Shown here in pieces: positions 59,879 through 64,000 of a stretch of DNA of 64,000 bases. How positions within the stretch are numbered: position 1 is the stretch's first letter; every line of letters begins with the position of its first letter. This DNA is from JALHUB01 sp963719465. Its GTDB lineage: Bacteria > Chloroflexota > Dehalococcoidia > DSTF01 > JALHUB01. The stretch is from NCBI GenBank assembly GCA_963719465.1, contig OY970386.1, positions 1,426,001 through 1,490,000 on the forward strand, written 5' to 3'. The notes under the pieces were generated by a model. That model did not search any database. It saw nothing but the letters and a program-made list of their open reading frames with translations, and was not told where the DNA came from. The translations under genes were made by a program, and so were the position numbers.

Positions 59879-59904
59879 GCCCCGGAGGAATCCGGGGCTT
59901 CTTC
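59879..59904 (+). terminator. Rho-independent terminator of rpoBC
   Basis: GCCCCGGA-GGAA-TCCGGGGC: an 8-bp GC-rich stem with a GGAA tetraloop, followed by TTCTTCTTGTCT. Located 28 bp after the rpoC stop. The best terminator in the window. Confidence 0.85.
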
Positions 59905-59909
59905 TTGTC

Positions 59910-62196
59910 TCAAGAAAGGCGAGCGAGGGGAGATTTGCCCCACGCTGCCGGGAGTTGGATCGGTCTGCGGGATGAATCCCCTGCCCGCCGGCAGGCCGGC
60001 CCAGGTAAGGCTTTGAGCTTCCGCCGCGCTGCCGCATCCGTCAGACAACCCATCTTTGTCCCACCTCCCACCCTGGGGCTGTCCGCAGCCAAGGGACGGC
60101 GGTTCTCCCGGCGATCCGGCATGAGGGGCGTCTTGGCGTTGGCAGGACGGCCGAAGGAGCGAAGCGACTGAGGCCACCCAGTGTGCAGCGAGACGCCTCG
60201 GTGGTGTCCAGACATCGATGCGTCGATGGACGCGGCTTCAGCGGGGCGAGGCGGGCGCTGTTCCGCGCTGCCGCTTCTGGTGGCAAGTGTTCTTTGTCCC
60301 GCGTCCCACCCTAGGGCTGTCCGCAGCCAAGGGACGGCGGTTCTCCCGATGATCCGCCATGGGGGACGTCTCTGGCGGGCGAGGCGGGTGGCGCAGGCGT
60401 CGGAGTGAGCCTGCAGGCCGCAGACGTTGCAGGCGTCCAGCCAGCAGTCCGGCGTCGTCTCGCCGGCGAGGGCCTTGCGCCACTCGCCGCGCAGGAACGC
60501 CTCGCTGACGCCGCTGTCGATATGCGACCACGGCAGAACCTCGAACTCGTCGCGCTCGCGGCGGGCGTAGAAGTCCGCTGACAGGCCCGACTCTTCGAGG
60601 GCCGACCGCCAGGCGCCGACATCGAGCAGCTCGTTCCAGGCGTCGAAGCGGGCGCCGCGTCGCCAGGCGCCTTCGATGACTTGAGACAGCCGCCGGTCGC
60701 CGCGCGAGAGCATCGCCTCGATGAGCGTCTGCTGCGGGTCGTTCCAGGTGAAGGCGACGCCGAGGCGTCTGAGGCCGTGTCGCAGCAGGTCGTGGCGCGC
60801 TTCAACGTCGTCGGCGGACATCTGCGCGGCCCACTGGAAGGGCGTGTGCGGCTTGGGGACGAAGATTGACGTGCTCACCTTGACCTGCGCTCTGCCGCCA
60901 TGCTGGCGCCGGCCGGCCTGTCGCACCGCGGCGACGAGGTCGACGATGCCCTGCACGTCCGCCGGCGTCTCGGTCGGCAGGCCGACCATGAAGTACAGCT
61001 TGAGGTTCGTCCAGCCGTGCTCGAACGCCGTCTCGGCGGCCTGCATCAAGTCGGCGTCGGTCGTTGGCTTGTTGATGACGTTGCGGAGGCGCTGGCTGCC
61101 GGCTTCGGGCGCGAAGGTGATGTTGCGACGGCCCGGGCCGGCGGCGGACGCGGCCAGGCGCACGGAGAAGCTGTCGACGCGCAGGCTGGGCAGGGCGATG
61201 GCGAGCCGCTCGCCGAACTCGCGGCGCAGGGCTTCGACCATCGGGCCAATCTCCGAGTGGTCGGCGGTGTTGAGGGAGAGCAGGCCGAGCTCGTCGTAGC
61301 CGGTGGCGGCAAGGACAGCGCGGGCGGCGTCGAGTACCTCGTCGCAGGGGCGCTCGCGTCGCGGGCGGTAGATGACGCCGGCCTGGCAGAAGCGACAGCC
61401 GCGGACGCAGCCGCGCTGGATCTCGACGGCGGCGCGGTCGTGGACGGTCTGCATGAATGGGACGATGGGCCGCAGCGGCGTCGGGAAGAGACGCTCCAGA
61501 AAGCGGCGGCGCACTTTTCGCGGCGCGCCGTCCCGCGGAGTAATCGCCGATAGCGTGCCGTCCTGATTGTAGGCAACGTCGTAGAGGGCGGGGACGTAGA
61601 CGCCGTCGACCTGGGCAAGCCGTCGGAGGAGGCCTTCCCGTGGCTCGCCGGCCGATTTGCTCTCGCGCAGCGCCTGAACGATCTCCAGGATGGCTTCTTC
61701 ACCCTCACCGAGAACGAAGGCGTCGATGAAGGCGGACAGCGGCTCCGGGTTGAGCGCGGCGGTGCCGCCGGCGATGACGAGCGGATGGTCGGAACATCCG
61801 AGCGGCGCTGCGGAGGGGCAGGCCGGCGAGATCGAGCATGGTGAGGACGTTGGTGCAGGTGAGCTCGTAGCCGAGCGAGAAGCCGATGACGTCGAACTCA
61901 GCCAGCGGATGGCGCGTCTCCAGGCTGAAGAGCGGCAGCGCGCGAGACCGCAGCTCCTTTTCCATGTCGGGCCAGGGCGCGAAGGCGCGCTCGGCCAGAA
62001 CGTCGGGCTGACTGTTGAGGATGTCGTAGAGAATAGCCAGGCCCAGGTTCGACATGCCGACTTCGTAGGCGTCGGGATACGCCAGGACTAGGCGCAACGG
62101 CGTGGCGTCCCAGTCCTTGACGACGGCGTTCCACTCGCCGCCGGCGTAGCGGGCAGGGCGGCTGACGCTCTTGAGAATCGAATCGAAGTCCGGCAT
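59910..62196 (-). CDS. B12-binding-type radical SAM protein, with a frameshift and a repeat-derived C terminus
   Basis: N-terminal frame from 62196 encodes a corrinoid-binding-like domain (YPDAYEVGMSNLGL, EFDVIGFSLGYELTC). One extra base near 61795 breaks the frame; the downstream frame continues HPLVIAGGTAALNPEP to the radical SAM cluster site CVRGCRFCQAG, then FAPEAGSQRLR and the cysteine-rich CWLDACNVCGLQ. This order matches the TIGR03960-type family, often placed beside a small TIGR03936 partner (not seen here). After ATRLARQR (about 60395) the open frame enters the repeat and runs 160 codons more, so the native stop seems lost. Function of the family is unclear. Confidence 0.75.
60019..60390 (+). 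repeat. Two dispersed-repeat copies overlapping the 3' end of the radical SAM gene
   Basis: The first unit (core at 60149-60175) is complete, with left block CTTTGTCCCACCTCCCACCC and right block CATCGATGCGTCGATGG. The second (from about 60265) repeats the left block almost exactly but breaks off near 60385 before the core, where radical SAM coding sequence (read leftwards) begins. Both are in the same plus orientation as every other copy. Confidence 0.9.
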
Positions 62197-62309
62197 AGGG
62201 GCCTTTCGACGGTTACGAGGCTATAGAGATCATACCGGAAGCGCCGTCCGGGCCGCAATTTCGTCTCAATCATTCGTCATCTAGCGGCGGGAATAGGGGG
62301 AAACCTTAC

Positions 62310-62338
62310 TTTACGGCGTGCTGCTGCGCTGCTATCAT
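62310..62338 (+). promoter_or_regulatory. Promoter upstream of the PIN-TRAM gene
   Basis: TTTACG (62310-62315) and TATCAT (62333-62338) are spaced by 17 bp. It lies in the 297-bp gap between the divergent radical SAM and PIN-TRAM genes and would give a leader of about 150 nt. I see no gene or clear structured element in that leader. Confidence 0.55.
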
Positions 62339-62493
62339 TTGTCATGTAGGACGTAAGAGATAGCGGGCCAGGGTCTGAATGTTGTTCGTCTCAGGCTGTT
62401 CGACTTTCTCCTGGATAGGCAGGGTTCTGGCCTTTGCGGAGAGCGTGCTGAGCCGCGCTCTTTTGGTTATCTCCTGGGAAGGGAGTGATCGGT

Positions 62494-63543
62494 ATGAAAT
62501 TGTTACTGCGTGGGGTGGGCGCCGTGCTCGTCGGCGGGGCCGGCTTCGCGGCGGGATGGCTGGCGACGGCCGGCGATGGCGGCGGAACGAGGGCGGCGAC
62601 GGCGACTGCGCTGCTGGCGATAGGGGCGGTTCTTGGGGCAGGCATATTCCCTATCATCTTTCTTGCGCCGGTGGAGAAGATGCAAAGCTATTCAAGACGC
62701 CTTTCGCTGCCGGAGGCCGGCCTGGCGACGCTGGGGCTGACGGCAGGACTCATCGTATCGGTGCTGCTGGTGCCGGCTCTCTCGCGTCTGCCTGATCCGG
62801 CCGACTGGATCGCGCCGCTGGTGGCGGCGGTCGTTGCCGGTAGCGCCGGCCTGCTGCTGTTCGCCGGTCGCGGCGACGAGCTGACGGCTCTCTTGAGCAG
62901 CCGTCCGAAGAACGGTGGCAACGGCTACGGCAGCCGGAGCTGGAACAGAGAGCAGCGCTTCCTGGTCGATACGAGCGCCATCATCGATGGCCGGATAGCG
63001 GACGTCTCGGAGGCGGGCTTCATCCAGGGGTCGCTCGTGTTGCCGCGCTTCGTGCTCGATGAGCTGAGGCACATAGCGGACTCGGCGGACTCCCTCAGGC
63101 GCAACCGGGGACGCCGCGGCCTCGACGTGCTGAACCGCCTTCAGAAGGAATCGCCGGTGCCCATAGAGATCACGGACAAGGATTACGAAGACCTGACGGA
63201 GGTGGACAGCAAGCTCGTCCGGATGGCGTCGATTCTGGGTTGTCCGATCATAACGAATGACTTCAATCTGAACCGGGTTGCGGAGATCGAGGGCGTCTCG
63301 GTGTTGAACGTCAACCAGCTAGCGAACGCGGTCAAGTCCGTCGTCTTGCCCGGCGAGGAGATGGTGGTCCGCGTCATCCAGGAGGGCAAGGAGACAGGTC
63401 AGGGGGTAGGTTTTCTGGATGACGGGACGATGGTAGTCGTGGAAGGAGGGCGTCGCCGCCTGAACGAGGAGATGGAGATCACGGTCACGCGCGTTTTGCA
63501 GACCGTGGCGGGAAGGATGATCTTCGCACAGCCGAAGGGGTAA
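62494..63543 (+). CDS. PIN-TRAM domain membrane protein (YacL-like)
   Basis: 349 aa. Four hydrophobic segments in the first 135 residues, then a PIN nuclease-like domain with LVDTSAIIDGRI, LPRFVLDELRHIAD, EVDSKLVRMA and ITNDFNLN (four acidic residues kept), and a C-terminal TRAM RNA-binding domain (about residues 290-345). Membrane-bound homologues typically sit next to ispD-ispF, as here (9 bp upstream). Thought to act on RNA; role not settled. ATG 62494 has GGGAAGGGAG; a GTG 9 bp earlier is less likely. Confidence 0.9.
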   Translation: MKLLLRGVGAVLVGGAGFAAGWLATAGDGGGTRAATATALLAIGAVLGAGIFPIIFLAPVEKMQSYSRRLSLPEAGLATLGLTAGLIVSVLLVPALSRLPDPADWIAPLVAAVVAGSAGLLLFAGRGDELTALLSSRPKNGGNGYGSRSWNREQRFLVDTSAIIDGRIADVSEAGFIQGSLVLPRFVLDELRHIADSADSLRRNRGRRGLDVLNRLQKESPVPIEITDKDYEDLTEVDSKLVRMASILGCPIITNDFNLNRVAEIEGVSVLNVNQLANAVKSVVLPGEEMVVRVIQEGKETGQGVGFLDDGTMVVVEGGRRRLNEEMEITVTRVLQTVAGRMIFAQPKG

Positions 63544-63552
63544 GCTCTAAGC

Positions 63553-64000
63553 ATGCCGGATGAATCCGAGAGCCCGAGCCGGGCGAGAAGAGGCGTCGGC
63601 GCCATAATCGTGGCGGCCGGGCGCAGCCTGCGCATGGGCGGCGGCGACAAGATCTGGGTGTCGATCGGCGGCAGGCCGCTGCTGGCCCATACCATCTCGA
63701 TGTTCCAGTTTTGCTCATCGGTGGACAAGATCGCGCTCGTGCTCTCATCGGACAGGCAGAAGCTGGGGCTGTCGCTCATCAAGGGGGCGCACCTCGGCAA
63801 GGTTACGGAATTTGCTTCGGCGGCGAGGAGAGACAGCAGTCAGTCCGCGCCGGCCTGGAGGCGCTTGGCCCGTGCGAGTGGGTCATCGTCCACGACGGGG
63901 CGCGGCCGATGGTGACGGCGAGACTGATCGAGCAGGGCTTGGCGGCGGCGCGTCAGACGGGCGCCGCTGCCTGCGCGGTCCCGGTCAACGACACGCTCAA
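63553..64000 (+). CDS. ispD: 2-C-methyl-D-erythritol 4-phosphate cytidylyltransferase (3' end outside window; frameshift)
   Basis: Isoprenoid (MEP) pathway enzyme. N-terminal GAIIVAAGRSLRMGGGDK is the CTP-binding loop, GRPLLAHT follows. Near 63820 one G is missing from a GGCGGC context. Past it, the expected continuation GGEERQQSVRAGLEAL, then WVIVHDGARPMV and AACAVPVNDTL, is found in the next frame to the end of the window. The pattern fits a sequencing deletion. Probably co-transcribed with the PIN-TRAM gene. Confidence 0.88.

Overview
This 64-kb window is a chromosomal segment of a GC-rich bacterium. The gene content and order best fit a Chloroflexota lineage, such as a Dehalococcoidia-like or SAR202-like organism. 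That assignment rests on general resemblance only: there is no 16S gene here and no search was run. Several normally essential genes (dnaE, ispD) and two other conserved genes carry single-base frameshifts, which suggests a draft, perhaps long-read or metagenomic, assembly.

Layout. 1-6.4 kb: the tail of an ABC-2 permease; a selenocysteine tRNA (selC) on the minus strand; a candidate structured RNA followed by a near-perfect copy of the 5' half of selC; trxA-trxB divergent from a CsoR-type repressor, with a perfect palindromic operator between them; and a VWA protein with its MoxR/chelatase-like AAA+ partner. 6.5-19.8 kb: an endonuclease III gene, then an arginine cluster (argC, argJ, argB, argD, argG, argH, no argF). 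The cluster is interrupted by a methyltransferase with a nuclease-like C-terminal domain, by repeats, and by a MazF toxin-antitoxin pair; rpe follows argH. 19.8-31.5 kb: a repeat tract, rpmB, then fakA-degV-recG, a PHP hydrolase, a PimA-like glycosyltransferase, a CDP-alcohol phosphatidyltransferase, a double thioredoxin-fold protein and a polytopic membrane protein. 31.5-42.2 kb: a frameshifted metalloprotease-like gene, prfB with its programmed frameshift, a lipoprotein, a two-gene restriction-modification system bracketed by a 15-bp direct repeat, an SDR dehydrogenase, dnaE (two frameshifts) and a NifU-domain protein. 42.2-44.5 kb: nine copies of a repeat, the inner ones with a 262-bp period. 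44.6-51.3 kb: lysC, thrB, a PIN-domain module, sppA, an HtrA-type lipoprotein protease and cobO. 51.4-64 kb: rpoB-rpoC with a strong promoter and terminator, a repeat pair running into the 3' end of a radical SAM gene, a PIN-TRAM membrane protein and the start of ispD.

The most striking non-coding signal is a dispersed repeat family. At least 17 copies share a core containing GGAGCGAAGCGAC. All lie in the same orientation in four places: between the arg genes, and in three convergent or 3'-end positions (rpe/rpmB, nfu/lysC, rpoC/radical SAM). One cluster carries a diverged copy of the end of rpmB, another is an amplified tandem array, and a third supplies an open extension to the radical SAM reading frame.

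The genes are otherwise mostly housekeeping: amino-acid synthesis (arginine; aspartate family), thiol redox, fatty-acid kinase, membrane-lipid assembly, replication and repair, translation termination and transcription. Small accessory modules are inserted between them (a methyltransferase-nuclease fusion, MazF TA, an R-M pair, and a PIN pair).
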